From CAZSNT01 sp964607765 (GTDB lineage Bacteria; Verrucomicrobiota; Lentisphaeria; Oligosphaerales; JABHEG01), in contig CAZSNT010000038.1 of NCBI GenBank assembly GCA_964607765.1, positions 1 through 64,000 on the forward strand: a stretch of 64,000 bases of DNA. The letters run 5' to 3'. A program made the translations under genes and the position numbers. Of this stretch, positions 51,646 to 59,828 are shown in pieces (within the stretch, counting starts at the first letter, position 1; each line of letters begins with the position of its first letter). The notes beneath the pieces were generated by a model. That model did no database searches and was not told the DNA's origin. It saw only the letters and a program-made list of their open reading frames with translations.

Positions 51646-53193
51646 ATGCCTGTCAGTATCTTCAACGACGTGATCGGGCCGGTCATGCGCGGGCCCTCGA
51701 GCTCGCATTGCGCGGCTGCCCTGCGGATCGGGCGGCTGGCGCGCGATCTGATGGGTGGGAATCTCACCCACGTCTTGGCCGAATACGATCGGAACGGCTC
51801 GCTCGCCACGACCCACGAGAGCCAGGGTTCGGACATGGGCCTGCTCGGCGGCCTGCTCGGCTGGGATGCGACGGACGCGCGCCTGCCCCGCTCGCGCCAG
51901 GCAGTCGACGAAGCGGGAATCGGCGTGCGCACCGAGATTGTGGACGCCCACGACGAGCACCCCAACACCTACCGGCTTACACTGCGCAACGCGCGCGAGA
52001 AGCACACGATGGTTGCCGTCTCGACCGGCGGCGGCATGGTGGAAGTGATCCGGGTCGATGACGTGCCCGTCTCGATCGCCGGGGACTACTGGGAAACGCT
52101 GGTCTGGCTCGAGCACGGACACCAGGCGGAAGCGCGATCGCTCGCGCACGAGCTCGCCGCGGATGACGTGTTGCTGCGCGCCAAGCCAGGCCTATGCCTG
52201 CTCCAGATCAAGGCACAGCAGCCCGTTGCCGATGATCGCGTGCTGGAACTGCTGCCGGCCGTGAGCCTGGTTCGCCGCCTGGCCCCCGTGCTGCCGGTTA
52301 TGTCACGAGCGGGCGTGAGCGTGCCGTTCAGCACCTGCGCCGAGATGCTGGCGCACGACGCGCCACGCGACTCCGCTTTGTGGCAGCTGGCGCTCGAATA
52401 CGAGGCGGCACGCGGCGCCTGGTCCGAAGCGGATGTGCTGAGCCGCATGCAGGACATTGTCCGGACCGTGCGTGCGTCGATCGACCAAGGGCTCGCCGGC
52501 ACGGACTACGCAGACCGCATCCTCGGTTGCCAGTCGGCGGCGTTTGCCGAGGCGCAGCAACAGGGGCAGCTGCTCGACACCGGCATGCTGAATCGCGTTG
52601 TGCTCACGGTCACTGCCCTGATGGAAGTGAAGAGTGCTATGGGCGTCATTGTTGCCGCACCCACAGCCGGTGCTTGCGCGGCTCTGCCCGGCGCGTGTGT
52701 CGCCGCCGCTGACGCGATGGGGTTGGACGATGAACACATAGCCAAGGCATTGCTGGCCGGCGGGCTGATCGGCGTGTTCATCGCCGCCCGTTCCACGTTC
52801 GCGGCGGAAGTGTGTGGCTGTCAGGCTGAGTGTGGCGCGGCCTCCGGCATGGCGGCCGCCGCGCTGTGCACGCTTGCCGGCGGCGCGGTGCGGCAGAGCA
52901 CGGCCGCTGCATCCCTGGCGTTGCAGAATTCGCTCGGCATGATCTGTGATCCGGTCGCGAATCGGGTGGAAGTGCCTTGTCTCGGCAAGAACGTGGCCGC
53001 GGCGGCGAACGCGCTCTGCTGCGCCAACATGGCCCTGGCCGGATTCGACCCCGTCATTCCCCTCGACGAAGTCATCAAGACCATGGATTGCGTCGGGCGC
53101 AGCCTGCCGCGGGAGCTGCGCTGCACCGCGCTCGGCGGCTTGTCCGTCACGCCGACAGCGAAGCGGCTTGAGGAGAGGCTTGCCTCAGGCTAG
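51646..53193 (+). CDS. sdaA: L-serine dehydratase, iron-sulfur type, single chain
   Basis: A 515-residue cytoplasmic enzyme converting L-serine to pyruvate and ammonia with an oxygen-sensitive [4Fe-4S] cluster. The N-terminal beta domain (about 1-160) has FNDVIGPVMRGPSSSHCAAA. The alpha domain (about 180-515) has SAMGVIVAAPTAGACAALPGA and the cluster cysteines in GCQAECG, MICDPV and VEVPC, all present. Beta and alpha parts are fused, as in the single-chain enzymes of Escherichia coli and Legionella. Co-transcription with an OCD-like protein suggests a small amino-acid-degrading unit that may follow release of amino sugars or glycopeptides. Confidence 0.94.
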   Translation: MPVSIFNDVIGPVMRGPSSSHCAAALRIGRLARDLMGGNLTHVLAEYDRNGSLATTHESQGSDMGLLGGLLGWDATDARLPRSRQAVDEAGIGVRTEIVDAHDEHPNTYRLTLRNAREKHTMVAVSTGGGMVEVIRVDDVPVSIAGDYWETLVWLEHGHQAEARSLAHELAADDVLLRAKPGLCLLQIKAQQPVADDRVLELLPAVSLVRRLAPVLPVMSRAGVSVPFSTCAEMLAHDAPRDSALWQLALEYEAARGAWSEADVLSRMQDIVRTVRASIDQGLAGTDYADRILGCQSAAFAEAQQQGQLLDTGMLNRVVLTVTALMEVKSAMGVIVAAPTAGACAALPGACVAAADAMGLDDEHIAKALLAGGLIGVFIAARSTFAAEVCGCQAECGAASGMAAAALCTLAGGAVRQSTAAASLALQNSLGMICDPVANRVEVPCLGKNVAAAANALCCANMALAGFDPVIPLDEVIKTMDCVGRSLPRELRCTALGGLSVTPTAKRLEERLASG

Positions 53194-53208
53194 GAGCCGC
53201 CGCTCGAC

Positions 53209-53931
53209 TCAGTAGGTCCGCACGCTGCCACGCCACCAGGAGCTGAACTGGAACAGCGGCTTGGCCACGGCCGGGTTCTGCAGGTCGCCTCGCGGGTAAT
53301 TCTCCACGTGTCCATCCATCATGCCGACGTTCGCCGTGTACGAATGACGTGCACTGACCCGCCGCCGCTGATCCGCCTGAAGCCATTCGTAGTTCGAGTC
53401 GATCAGGTACCCCGTGTTGGCAAGGTCAGTCCCGAAGAAGCTGGGCTTGCGCCACCATCCGTAGCCGTTCTGGAAGGAGACATTCCGGCTGTTGTCGTGC
53501 GCTTCCCGGTTAGCCGCGTAGTCGTGCTCGAACGCGAACCGTTTGTTGCCGTTGTACTGAGCCCGGCTTCCGACCTCCTTGTGATTCAATATCGCACTCG
53601 AGGGGCAGAAGAACGGATCGAACGAACCGACGTACTTCTCCACACACGGCTGGTAGTTGCCCCAGATATGGTAGTTCATGCTCCGGCTCAGGTAGTAGTT
53701 CCATCCGCTGTACCCCCACCTCTGCTTCGGGAAGCAGTCCTCGCTGTCGTTTCGGTACAGCTGCACACCGAGCATTATCTGTTTCATATTGCTCGTGCAC
53801 TGCACCCTCTTCGCGGCCTGGCGAGCACTGGCCAGGGCCGGCATCAGCATGGACGCCAGGATGGCAATGATCGCGATGACCACCAGAAGCTCGATTAGCG
53901 TGAATTGACTCGGGCGGGGAGTGTGTCTCAT
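53209..53931 (-). CDS. Pseudopilin-like secreted protein with prepilin signal
   Basis: A 240-residue protein with a type IV prepilin-type N-terminus (SQFTLIELLVVIAIIAILA, residues 8-26). Cleavage is expected before Phe9 with the conserved Glu5 of the mature chain (LIE), followed by MLMPALASAR and CTSNMKQIMLGVQLYRNDSED. The rest has a beta-rich C-terminus with NVGMMDGHVENYP, the H-X-DG-type signature of DUF1559-like proteins. Large numbers of such proteins are typical of Lentisphaerota and planctomycetes. The ATG at 53931 is preferred, with AGGA upstream; the longer open frame is rejected. It is divergent from a sugar isomerase gene, with an inverted repeat between them. Confidence 0.9.
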   Translation of the reverse strand: MRHTPRPSQFTLIELLVVIAIIAILASMLMPALASARQAAKRVQCTSNMKQIMLGVQLYRNDSEDCFPKQRWGYSGWNYYLSRSMNYHIWGNYQPCVEKYVGSFDPFFCPSSAILNHKEVGSRAQYNGNKRFAFEHDYAANREAHDNSRNVSFQNGYGWWRKPSFFGTDLANTGYLIDSNYEWLQADQRRRVSARHSYTANVGMMDGHVENYPRGDLQNPAVAKPLFQFSSWWRGSVRTY

Positions 53932-54289
53932 CAGTTCCTGGCTCCCTGTTCTCTGTGCATGAGCTGATTGACTGCTGAGTTCCGGTAAACAGTACAATCT
54001 ACTATCAGTGTACTGAGAAAAAGTCCGGAATGCAAGGAGAAACGTGGGGGCCTCGCGATTCCCCAGTCTCATGCGGCACGGCTGCCGCACGCGACTGGTA
54101 TTGCCGGTTACGGGGTTCAAGTTGACGGCGGGCATCATGTTGCCCTGCAAGATGGCTCTGTGCCCTGCTGCAGCAGCTTCGGCCTCCCGACTTGTTCGAA
54201 ATCCATCACTGGCCGGATGTGAACGACAGACGCACCGTTCCTGTGTATGTTTCGTGGTACAATTGGAAGCCACCTAAAGGAGACCGGAC
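53932..54289. other. Divergent intergenic region, pseudopilin/isomerase
   Basis: This 358-bp gap holds promoters for both flanking genes and the inverted repeat at 53990-54015. Around 53985-54035 it is notably AT-rich for this genome. No gene, RNA or terminator was recognised in the remainder. Confidence 0.5.
53990..54015. promoter_or_regulatory. Inverted repeat CAGTACA-N12-TGTACTG, putative operator
   Basis: Perfect 7-bp arms at 53990-53996 and 54009-54015 with a 12-bp AT-rich spacer, about 60 bp upstream of the pseudopilin-like start. Geometry fits a dimeric regulator site; the regulator is unknown. Confidence 0.5.
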
Positions 54290-55132
54290 ATGAACATCGG
54301 GGTGTTTCTGCTGATCGAGCCGTTTGCGAGCGTGGACGTGCAGTTGGCTCGTGCGAAGGAGATGGGGTTCACGTGCGCCGACATCACGGATACCAACTCG
54401 GGCGGCAGCATGCTCGGTACGGCGGGGTTCTCGCCCACCGTGAGCTTGGATGAGAACCCGTTCGAGGTGAGGCGTCTGTTCGAGAAGCACGGCATCGAGC
54501 CGTCCACGGTCTGTGCCCATGCCGGGCTGCTGGAGCCGAGCAATCCGGGCGTGTTCGGCACGGCTGAGATCATGAAAGCCGTGAGGTTCGCCGCAGCGAT
54601 CGGCATCAAGGACGTGGTGACGACCGACACGGATCCGCGCTCGGAATGGGCGCACAGCCTGTCCTACGAGGAGCAGGTCTTCACCATAGCGGAGAAACTC
54701 TACACACCCGTGAAGATGGCCGCGGACTACGGCGTACACATCCTGCTTGAGCCGCACGGGCCGGTGACCGACTCCATCAAAGGCCTGCAGGACGTCTTCG
54801 ACCGCCTGGGCAATCCGGACGCGCTGGGCGTGAACCTGGACACCGGCAACTCCTGGCTGGGCGGGGCGGACCCGGTCGAGATGGCACGCGTCTTCAAGGA
54901 CAAGATCCATCACATCCATTGGAAAGATCTGGACGCGGAGTGGGAACCGAAGCGCGGCACGGTCTTCGGCTGCGGCTTCTCCACAATCGCGCTCGGCGAC
55001 GGCGTCATCGACATCAAAGGTGTCTGCGACGTACTGAGGGATGCGAACATCGCCAGCTCCACGCTCGAGATCATCGGCGACGAGCAGATTCTCAAGCGCA
55101 GCGTCGACTACTTGCACGCGTGCGGCATGTGA
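54290..55132 (+). CDS. Sugar phosphate isomerase/epimerase
   Basis: A 280-residue TIM barrel of the AP_endonuc_2 superfamily, the third different one in the window. Visible segments: MGFTCADITDTNSGG, STVCAHAGLLEPSNPG, VVTTDTDPRS, HILLEPHGP (metal Glu), LGVNLDTGNSWLGGADPV (Asp ligand), HHIHWKDLDAEW (His ligand). AAAGGAGA precedes the ATG. It begins a plus-strand operon with the UroD-like gene (16 bp downstream) and the DUF5722 glycosidase. Sugar isomerisation or 2-keto-myo-inositol-type dehydration are both possible chemistries for this fold; the substrate is unknown. Confidence 0.9.
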   Translation: MNIGVFLLIEPFASVDVQLARAKEMGFTCADITDTNSGGSMLGTAGFSPTVSLDENPFEVRRLFEKHGIEPSTVCAHAGLLEPSNPGVFGTAEIMKAVRFAAAIGIKDVVTTDTDPRSEWAHSLSYEEQVFTIAEKLYTPVKMAADYGVHILLEPHGPVTDSIKGLQDVFDRLGNPDALGVNLDTGNSWLGGADPVEMARVFKDKIHHIHWKDLDAEWEPKRGTVFGCGFSTIALGDGVIDIKGVCDVLRDANIASSTLEIIGDEQILKRSVDYLHACGM

Positions 55133-55148
55133 AGGAGAGGCTACGTCA

Positions 55149-56204
55149 ATGACCAATGAGCAGTGGCAGAAACTGCTTGCCGTAGTGGCAGGCGAGGAGT
55201 CGGCGGCTTTGCCTGTCGGCTTCATCATTGACAGCCCGTGGCTGCCGGGGTGGTGCGGCATCAGTACGCTGGACTACTACACCAGCGACCAGCTCTGGTT
55301 CGAGGCCAACAGGAAAGCGATCGAGACCTTCCCCGACGTTATGTTCCTGCCCGGGTTCTGGGCCGAGTACGGCATGTGCACCGAGCCGAGCGCCTTTGGC
55401 GCCAAGTGTCGCTGGGAGACCGCGAATCTGCCGCACGCCGAGGCCATCTCGCCCGACATCGACGTGCTCTGCGCGCTGGGCAAGCCCGACGTGCGCAAGG
55501 ATGGTCTGCTGCCGTTCATCATCAATCGGCTGAGGAACGCGCAGCCGCAGATCCAGGCGATGGGGCACGAGATCAGGTTCGCCGTTGCCCGCGGCCCCCT
55601 GAACATCGCCTCGTTCCTGTTCGGCACGACAGAGCTGATGATGGCCATGATGATGGAGCCGGACAAGTGTCGGCAGCTCCTCGGCACGGTCACCGAGTTC
55701 CTGATCGACTGGATCAGCCTGCAGATGGAGCAGTTCCCCAGCATCGAGGGCATTTTGCTGCTCGACGATATCATCGGGTTCCTGGGCGAGGAGCAGTGCC
55801 GGGAGTTCGTGGTGCCGTATTTCCGACAGATCTACGGCGCTTTCAATGCGAGTGTCAACTTCCTGCACAACGACGCGGCCGGTCTGGTCAGCGCACCGTA
55901 TCTCCGGGAGATGGGCGTCAACCTGTTCAACTTCAGCTTCGAGCACTCCGTGGCCGAAATGCAGGAGCTCGCCGGCGAACAGGTTACGCTCCTCGGGAAC
56001 ATCCCGCCCCGCGACGTGCTCCAGGCCGGCTCGGCCGAGGATGTGCGCAGCGCGGTCAAGGCGTCGCTCGACGGCGTGTCGGACCGGCGCCGGATCGTGC
56101 TGTCCTGCGGCGGCGGCATGCCCCAAGGCGTGTCGACGCAGAACATCGCCGCTTTCTGTGAAGCGGCCAGAAGACCAACACAGAACGGGATCCCCACGGG
56201 CTGA
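55149..56204 (+). CDS. Uroporphyrinogen decarboxylase-like (methyltransferase-type) protein
   Basis: A 351-residue UroD-fold protein. Landmarks are ETFPDVMFLPGFWAEYG, GPLNIASFLFGTTELMMAMMMEPDKC, GILLLDDIIGFLGEEQCREFVVPYFRQIY and LGNIPPRDVLQAGSAEDV, ending SCGGGMPQGVSTQNIAAFCEA. In true heme-pathway HemE an N-terminal Arg-rich FMRQAGR motif binds propionates; it is absent. This is therefore the MtaA/CmuA-like group or the uncharacterised UroD-like group found in sugar-degradation operons. It lies between a sugar isomerase and a glycosidase gene. The last codons and stop lie inside a hairpin repeat, so the C-terminal tail NGIPTG may be an insertion product. Confidence 0.88.
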   Translation: MTNEQWQKLLAVVAGEESAALPVGFIIDSPWLPGWCGISTLDYYTSDQLWFEANRKAIETFPDVMFLPGFWAEYGMCTEPSAFGAKCRWETANLPHAEAISPDIDVLCALGKPDVRKDGLLPFIINRLRNAQPQIQAMGHEIRFAVARGPLNIASFLFGTTELMMAMMMEPDKCRQLLGTVTEFLIDWISLQMEQFPSIEGILLLDDIIGFLGEEQCREFVVPYFRQIYGAFNASVNFLHNDAAGLVSAPYLREMGVNLFNFSFEHSVAEMQELAGEQVTLLGNIPPRDVLQAGSAEDVRSAVKASLDGVSDRRRIVLSCGGGMPQGVSTQNIAAFCEAARRPTQNGIPTG

Positions 56205-56214
56205 CCCCGTGGGG
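56192..56214. repeat. Hairpin repeat overlapping the UroD-like stop codon
   Basis: A perfect 9-bp stem, CCCCACGGG/CCCGTGGGG, encloses loop CTGAC; the TGA stop (56202-56204) lies in the loop. Stem composition resembles the hairpins near 3.1, 10.1 and 58.4 kb. No T-run follows, and the next gene starts 24 bp later, so mRNA stabilisation or attenuation is as likely as termination. Confidence 0.65.
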
Positions 56215-56237
56215 GCCCCGCACGAGAGATTACTGCA

Positions 56238-58340
56238 ATGTGGCGACCTTCCCTTCACGTTTCTCTTCTGGGGATCACCATTGTCATGTCTCACGCAACG
56301 CATGCCGCCATCCCGCTCGAACTGGACCTCGATGCCACGAATCACGTCGAGGCGCGCCGGCTGCCGAACGGCACCCACGAGATCCGGACCACGGGCGGCG
56401 ATCCCTACATCTTCTGTCGCCCGATCACGGAGCAGTACGACCCGGACAAGCACGTCATGCTGGCTTTTGACTACTTCTGCGCCACAGGCCTGGACTCCCT
56501 CGAACTGTTCTACGGCCCGCCGATCGTTTCCGAGCAGGCTGCGCAAGGACCGCCCGTACCGTCCAGCGAGGGGTGGACCAGCTATGCGTTCGATGTCAGA
56601 GAGAAGCAGAAGCGCGGTTTCTGGCGAGGAGGCCACACGCTGTTTCGGCTCGATTTCGGCCGGCAACCCGGGCGTGTCATCCAAATTCGGAACATCCAGC
56701 TGCGGGAGCGGACCGCTTACGAACTCAAACTCCTGCGTGAAGGCGAGGCACGCGAACAGCAGCGCCGGGTGTTCGAGCAGAGAATGCAGGGCCTGCTGAC
56801 GCGACAGCATGGTGTGGCCATCGAGCAGGTCCGCGTCACGGCGGACCGGGTCGTCATCGGCGTGAGAACGCCGTCTGCCCAGAGCGACCTTCGGCTCTGC
56901 GAGATCCCGTTCTATCAGACGCCCATCGATCGGACCGAGTTCGTGTTCGAATCGGAGCTGCAGCCGACGTCCGGCAGCGCCCTGCTCGAGCTGCCGCGGT
57001 CGCGTGAGGATGGGGACACGATCCACGATCGGCTCTACTCGAGCTGGATTGTCGTGCGCCGGGACGGCACAATGTGCGAACCGGTGTCGCATCAGCGTTT
57101 TCCGGACAGTGTCCCGCCCCAATGGCAGTTGGCCCGTGACCGACCGCTCTCGAAGAAGGGCACGACCGGGTTGCACGGCGGCAACCCATTCCAGTTCGAC
57201 GACTACAAGGCCCTGGGCATCCACAACTGCACCAAGAACATCGTGCTGCACGGTCTCATCGGGCTGAAGCCGGGCGAGGACACGTACCCGCACACGTTCA
57301 ACGGCCGCACCTACCACGTGCGTGCCGGCGCCGTGGCGCGTCTGGACCGCGCCATGCAGGACATGGACAAACTCCGCATCGTCGTGTCCGCCATCATCCT
57401 GATCGGGAAGAACACGCTCATGACCCACCCTGACTGCGCGCCGCAGGGCATCTGGGCGATGCCGAACATGGTTGCGCGCGACGGCTGGAACCTGTATGCC
57501 GCCGGTCTCGACTTCCTCGCCGAGCGCTACTCCCGGCCCGACCGCAAGTACGGCCGGATCACGCACTGGATCATGCACAACGAGGTAGATGCCGGCTGGG
57601 TCTGGACCAACGCGGGTGAGAAGCCGCTGCACACCTACTTCGATCTGTACTATCGGTCCATGCGCACGGCACACGTCACGGCACGCAAGTACGGCGTGGC
57701 GGGCAATGTGCTGATCTCCCTCACGCACTACTGGACTCGCGCTCACAACCACCTCTGCTACTACCCGAAGGACATGCTCGATCTGTTGCAGAAGCGCAGC
57801 GCGCTCGAGGGCGATTTTGACTGGGGACTCGCCTATCATCCCTACCCGCAAAACCTGCGCGATCCGCGGACCTGGCGTGACAGGCAGGCGACATTCTCCT
57901 TCCAGACGAAGCTCATCACGCCGAGGAACCTGGAAGTGCTCGACGCCTATATGCGGCAGCCGCACATGCTCTGCCGCGGCGCGCCACGCACCATCGTGCT
58001 CTCCGAACAGGGCTCCAACTCGCGCGACCACACTGAAGAGAGCTACCGGGATCAGGCAGCCGGCCTCGTCTACACCTGGCTCAAGTTCGAGAAGCTCGAC
58101 ATCATCGAGTCGTACGTCCACCATCGCTGGATGGACGCGCGGCCCGGCGAGGAGGGCGGCCTGTTGCTTGGGTTCTGGACAAACCTGCCCGACCACGAAC
58201 CACGCCACCGCAAGAAGCCGGCCTGGGAGATGTACCGACTCCTCGGCACGGACCGGCAGCAGGAAGCGGTCGACGTCGCCAAACGCGTCATTCCGGCGGA
58301 GTATTTCGAGAACATCCCCTACACGGGCCCGATCGATTGA
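56238..58340 (+). CDS. Secreted DUF5722-type glycosidase-like protein
   Basis: A 700-residue exported protein (signal peptide about residues 1-24, HA|A). Residues 25-160 are a beta-sandwich resembling carbohydrate-binding modules. Residues about 295-690 match the DUF5722 TIM-barrel-like family: LGIHNCTKNIVLHGLIGL, FNGRTYHVRAGAVARLDRAM, RYSRPDRKYGRITHWIMHNEVDAGW (HNE resembles the clan A acid/base motif), DFDWGLAYHPYPQNL and TIVLSEQGSNSRD (a Glu at the position expected for a nucleophile). Family assignment is from recalled consensus and the activity is not established here. It ends the isomerase/UroD/glycosidase operon and is followed by hairpin repeats. Confidence 0.83.
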   Translation: MWRPSLHVSLLGITIVMSHATHAAIPLELDLDATNHVEARRLPNGTHEIRTTGGDPYIFCRPITEQYDPDKHVMLAFDYFCATGLDSLELFYGPPIVSEQAAQGPPVPSSEGWTSYAFDVREKQKRGFWRGGHTLFRLDFGRQPGRVIQIRNIQLRERTAYELKLLREGEAREQQRRVFEQRMQGLLTRQHGVAIEQVRVTADRVVIGVRTPSAQSDLRLCEIPFYQTPIDRTEFVFESELQPTSGSALLELPRSREDGDTIHDRLYSSWIVVRRDGTMCEPVSHQRFPDSVPPQWQLARDRPLSKKGTTGLHGGNPFQFDDYKALGIHNCTKNIVLHGLIGLKPGEDTYPHTFNGRTYHVRAGAVARLDRAMQDMDKLRIVVSAIILIGKNTLMTHPDCAPQGIWAMPNMVARDGWNLYAAGLDFLAERYSRPDRKYGRITHWIMHNEVDAGWVWTNAGEKPLHTYFDLYYRSMRTAHVTARKYGVAGNVLISLTHYWTRAHNHLCYYPKDMLDLLQKRSALEGDFDWGLAYHPYPQNLRDPRTWRDRQATFSFQTKLITPRNLEVLDAYMRQPHMLCRGAPRTIVLSEQGSNSRDHTEESYRDQAAGLVYTWLKFEKLDIIESYVHHRWMDARPGEEGGLLLGFWTNLPDHEPRHRKKPAWEMYRLLGTDRQQEAVDVAKRVIPAEYFENIPYTGPID

Positions 58341-58363
58341 CTGCAGCAGCAACTACTCGACTT

Positions 58364-58482
58364 GTGGGTGAGCGAGATTGGTCCCGCGCAGAGCCGTGAG
58401 ACGATCCCCACGGCCTCGTGCCGTGGGTGAGCGAGATTGGTCCCGTGCTGAGCCGTGAGACGACCCCCACGGCCTCGTGCCG
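58364..58482. repeat. Two tandem 59-bp hairpin repeats
   Basis: Units start at 58364 and 58423. Each carries CCACGGC, CTCGT, and in the first unit GCCGTGG, the reverse-complement form of the hairpin core at 10.1 kb and 3.1 kb. The second unit is cut where the PQQ-propeller remnant begins, suggesting the repeat marks a rearrangement junction. Confidence 0.8.
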
Positions 58483-58749
58483 CTGCGTGTCCGGGCGCTT
58501 GTTCTGTCCCGGGACCGGCTATTCATCGCCGGGCCGCCAGATCTCGTCCCTGCCGACGATCCGCTGACCGCCATCGAGGGCCGCCGCGGCGCGGCGCTCT
58601 GGAGCGTGTCCGCCACCGACGGGAAGAGACTCGCCGAGTTCGAGCTTGACGCGCTGCCCGTGTTCGACGGCCTGATCGCGGCGAACGGTTACCTGTTCTT
58701 GACTACACAGGACGGCAAAGTGTGCTGCTTCGCGGGCACTCAGCCGTAG
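58477..58749 (+). pseudogene. C-terminal fragment of a PQQ-like beta-propeller protein
   Basis: About 90 codons resemble the last blades of PQQ/BamB-like propeller proteins: RLFIAGPPDLVPADDP, GAALWSVSATDGKRLAEFELDALPVFDGLIAANGYLFLTTQDGKVCCF. The upstream several hundred codons and signal peptide are missing. The frame begins exactly where a hairpin repeat ends, with no Shine-Dalgarno. Its stop codon overlaps the first GTAG of the REP array at 58746. I read it as a truncated, probably unexpressed remnant. Confidence 0.7.
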
Positions 58750-59107
58750 CGCCGCACTCCGAGCGGCGACTTCCGGCCTGCTGGGGTCGTAGCGCCGCAC
58801 TCCGAGCGGCGACTTCCGGCCTACTCGGGTCGTAGCGCCGCANNNNNNNNNNNNNNNNNNNNNNNNNNNNNNNNNNNNNNNNNNNNNNNNNNNNNNNNNN
58901 NNNNNNNNNNNNNNNNNNNNNNNNNNNNNNNNNNNNNNNNNNGACTTCCGGCCTGCTCGGGTCGTAGCGCCGCACTCCGAGCGGCGACTTCCGGCCTGCT
59001 CGGGTCGTAGCGCCGCACTCCGAGCGGCGACTTCCGGCCTGCTCGGGTCGCAGCGCCGCACTCCGAGTGGCGACTTCCGGGTTGCTCCGCCCGGAGAGCG
59101 GAGCTAC
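58746..59107. repeat. REP array upstream of the RAYT gene (BIME-like)
   Basis: Direct copies at 58746, 58789, 58832, 58964, 59007 and 59050 repeat with a 43-bp period. Each starts GTAG (GCAG in the last) followed by stem CGCCGC, loop ACTCCGA and stem GCGGCG. A reverse-oriented variant ends the array at 59085-59107 (GTAG, CTCCGC, TCTCCGG, GCGGAG on the minus strand). The tetranucleotide plus hairpin matches REPs recognised by REP-associated tyrosine transposases. The array is interrupted by an assembly gap, so copy number is a minimum. Confidence 0.9.
58843..58942. other. Assembly gap (100 N)
   Basis: Exactly 100 N within the 43-bp REP array, the usual placeholder for a scaffold join of unknown length. 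True repeat number and even the adjacency of the two sides depend on scaffolding. Confidence 0.99.
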
Positions 59108-59168
59108 GGTGTGGCCCGCGGCGTGCTGCAGAACACCGGCCGCGCGTCAGAGTGAGAGGACGAAACAG

Positions 59169-59828
59169 ATGCGTACGCAGTACCTGCCGTTCCGTGGGTT
59201 GGCCCCAGACCTTCCGGTCCGGGTCCATCGACGTAACCTGCCGCACTGGCGGCAGGACGGCGCAACATACTTCGTCACGTTCCGGCTTGCGGACTCTGTG
59301 CCACGGGGGAAGCTCATGGAGTGGCGCTGGGAGCGACAGACATGGTACGAAGCGTATGGCCTCGGCGATGATCTCCCGCCGGAGGAGTGGCGTCGTCGCT
59401 ACGCGCAGATACCTCGTGCGAACCGCGACCAGTTCGAGCGCCGAATGGCGAAAGCGCTTCTCGTGGAGCTCGATCAGTGCCATGGCGCCTGTTGGCTGCG
59501 ACGGCGCGACTGCTCGGCGGCTGTGGCGCGGGCGCTGCAGCACTTCGACTTGGACCGGTGTCAGTGCGGCGATTTTGTGGTAATGCCGCTCGACGGACAC
59601 GAATTGGAGGCCGTGCTGGCATCGGTAAAGCACTACACGGCAGTCAAACTCAATAAAGTGCTGGCACGTGAGGGTGAACTGTGGCAACGCGAGAGTTACG
59701 ACCGGCTCGTACGCGACGACGACGAACTGGCCCGGATACGAGAGTACATTGCGGGCAACCATCGGCACGCGCACCTTCGCAGTGGCGAGTATGTCTACCG
59801 CCGCACAGAGTGGCTTGACATGCCGTAG
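59169..59828 (+). CDS. REP-associated tyrosine transposase (RAYT) lacking the HUH motif
   Basis: A 219-residue protein of the Y1_Tnp/RAYT family, which processes single-stranded REP hairpins. Family features are RNLPHWRQDGATYFVTFRLADSVP at the N-terminus, CGDFVVMP, SVKHYTAVKLN, GELWQRESYDRLVRDDDEL and REYIAGN. In functional members VVMP is followed directly by NHVHLL, holding the metal-binding HUH histidines. Here VVMP is followed by LDGHELEAVL, as if about nine residues had been removed in frame. Nuclease activity is therefore doubtful. Its stop codon TAG is the GTAG of a REP, and REPs flank both ends. AGAGGA upstream supports the ATG at 59169. Confidence 0.9.
   Translation: MRTQYLPFRGLAPDLPVRVHRRNLPHWRQDGATYFVTFRLADSVPRGKLMEWRWERQTWYEAYGLGDDLPPEEWRRRYAQIPRANRDQFERRMAKALLVELDQCHGACWLRRRDCSAAVARALQHFDLDRCQCGDFVVMPLDGHELEAVLASVKHYTAVKLNKVLAREGELWQRESYDRLVRDDDELARIREYIAGNHRHAHLRSGEYVYRRTEWLDMP

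Noticed and set aside
55146..58352. 1068-codon open frame on the minus strand
   Set aside because: Lies opposite the UroD-like and DUF5722 genes, both of which have clear family motifs; composition is shadow-like.
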